From assembly GCA_002432555.1 (NCBI GenBank), contig DJFO01000295.1:1-5364 (forward strand): 5,364 nucleotides of DNA. The letters run 5' to 3'. The translations under genes were made by a program, and so were the position numbers. Shown here one piece after another: positions 4,360-5,364 of the stretch. How positions within the stretch are numbered: the first letter of the stretch is position 1; every line of letters begins with the position of its first letter. This DNA comes from Marinagarivorans sp. UBA5870. Lineage in GTDB: Bacteria > Pseudomonadota > Gammaproteobacteria > Pseudomonadales > Cellvibrionaceae. Under the pieces are notes generated by a model. The model was not told the DNA's origin. It searched no databases and saw only the letters and a list, made by a program, of their open reading frames with translations.

Positions 4360-5364
4360 ATGGAAGAAATCAAAGCTATAGCCATTCATCTACCGCAGTT
4401 CCACCCGATTCCCGAAAACAACCTCTGGTGGGGGCCGGGTTTTACGGAGTGGACCAATGTCGCGCGGGCCAAGCCGCTGTTTCCCGGCCACTACCAGCCG
4501 CACCTGCCTCGCGATCTCGGCTTTTACGATCTGCGCTTGGAGGAAACCCGCGTGGCCCAGGCGGAACTCGCTCGCCAGTTTGGTCTGCACGGCTTCTGTT
4601 ATTACCATTATTGGTTCAACGGCAAGCGGTTGTTGCAGCGCCCCCTGGACGATATGCGCAAAACCGGTAGACCGGATTATCCTTTTATGCTGTGCTGGGC
4701 CAACGAGAGCTGGAGCCGGCGCTGGGACGGACTGGAAAAAGAACTGTTGATGGAACAAACCTACAACGCCGAGGACCATGTGCGGCACATCCGTTTTCTG
4801 ATCGAAAACTTCTTCGCGGATCCGCGTTATATTCGCATCCAGGGCAAGCCCCTATTTGCGGTATACCGGCCGGCGTCCATTCCCGATATTCAACGAGTGA
4901 CCGATATTTGGCGCTCCGAAGCAATCAAGGCGGGGCTGGGCGAACTGCATTTGAGCTACGTGCAAAGCTTTGATCTGGAGCGGCCACCGCGGGAATTAGG
5001 TTTCGACACCGCCATAGAGTTTCAGCCGAAATTCACTCGCATGCCGCAGCGCCTGCATTATTCCCGCCTGGAAAAATGGAAGCGTAAACTCGGTTTAGCT
5101 GCTCCTTTTGCCCTGCACCGAATTTACCGTTATGCGGATTACGTCGCCCAGGCCATGCGCGAAAACAATTTCCAGCCAGACGTTTTCCCGGCGCTTACCC
5201 CCGGCTGGGATAATTCTCCACGCCGGCAGAAAAATGGCCTGATTCTGCACGACTCAACACCCGCGGCCTACGGTCGCTGGCTGGAGTTTATCCTGGAGGC
5301 TTACAGCCGGCAGCAAACCCGTCAGCCGAAGTTTGTGTTTATCAACGCCTGGAACGAGTGGGCC
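4360..5364 (+). CDS. WbsX-type glycosyltransferase, N-terminal 335 residues (partial)
   Basis: Open without a stop from ATG 4360 to the window edge, so the C-terminus is missing. It matches the Glyco_tran_WbsX family (PF14307), found in O-antigen, capsule and rhamnan clusters and often as a domain in larger glycan-synthesis proteins. Visible family blocks are AIHLPQFHPIPENN (8-21), WWGPGFTEWTNV (23-34), KPLFPGHYQPHLP (38-50), LGFYDLR (53-59), GFCYYHYWFNGKRLL (78-92), CWANESWSRRWDG (112-124), EQTY (132-135), GKPLFAVYRP (162-171), PGWDNSPR (281-288) and INAWNEWA (328-335), normally followed by E and the final part of the domain. There is no signal peptide, so it is cytoplasmic. An in-frame stop at 4348-4350 fixes the ATG as the earliest start. 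The ribosome site (TGAAG) is weak. Donor and acceptor cannot be told from the sequence. Confidence 0.93.
   Translation, partial: MEEIKAIAIHLPQFHPIPENNLWWGPGFTEWTNVARAKPLFPGHYQPHLPRDLGFYDLRLEETRVAQAELARQFGLHGFCYYHYWFNGKRLLQRPLDDMRKTGRPDYPFMLCWANESWSRRWDGLEKELLMEQTYNAEDHVRHIRFLIENFFADPRYIRIQGKPLFAVYRPASIPDIQRVTDIWRSEAIKAGLGELHLSYVQSFDLERPPRELGFDTAIEFQPKFTRMPQRLHYSRLEKWKRKLGLAAPFALHRIYRYADYVAQAMRENNFQPDVFPALTPGWDNSPRRQKNGLILHDSTPAAYGRWLEFILEAYSRQQTRQPKFVFINAWNEWA

Noticed and set aside
4390..4788. Minus-strand 132-codon open frame inside the WbsX gene
   Set aside because: It is the antisense shadow of a strongly conserved glycosyltransferase sequence.

Overview
The window reads as GC-rich chromosomal DNA from a Gram-negative bacterium, most likely a gammaproteobacterium. 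The reasons are periplasmic Cu,Zn superoxide dismutases with the disulfide and ligand layout of E. coli SodC, a small lipobox protein, Shine-Dalgarno-led genes, sigma70-like promoters and a REP-like GC-rich palindrome. Genus cannot be fixed from sequence alone. There is no tRNA, rRNA, CRISPR array, transposase or phage gene.

Layout: (1) 1-281 is non-coding, with a 62-bp-period direct repeat ending in a perfect 24-bp palindrome. (2) 282-1663 holds two tandem sodC genes on the plus strand. They are about 60% identical in their mature parts and separated by 344 bp that contains two short tandem-repeat tracts. (3) 1664-2081 has no gene. It holds two hairpins and an 11-copy, 14-bp minisatellite. 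(4) 2082-3076 is a tightly packed minus-strand operon, read from high to low coordinates: DUF2975 four-helix membrane protein, YozG-like XRE regulator, 73-residue lipoprotein. The gene junctions are 0 nt and a 1-nt overlap. (5) 3077-3182 is a divergent promoter region with a 13-bp direct repeat at 21-bp spacing, a good operator candidate. (6) 3183-3545 (+) encodes a small exported protein whose C-terminal half resembles the Rap1a/Tai fold. (7) 3613-4191 (-) encodes a putative glycolipid-binding protein (PF06475 type). Its stop codon lies inside a 9-bp tandem repeat. (8) 4360-5364 (+) is the first 335 codons of a WbsX-type glycosyltransferase and runs off the right edge.

How the genes relate: the sodC pair should give periplasmic superoxide defence from two separately expressed enzymes. 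The central regulator/membrane-protein operon and the divergent exported protein probably share a control region. The glycolipid-binding protein and the WbsX protein both point to surface glycans or lipids but are divergently placed, so a functional link is only a guess. The most unusual property of the window is that most spaces between transcription units carry a different short tandem repeat (periods 9, 14, about 14-15, and 15 bp). No clearly new system is evident. The best candidates for follow-up are the divergent operator region and the repeat-embedded stop codon.
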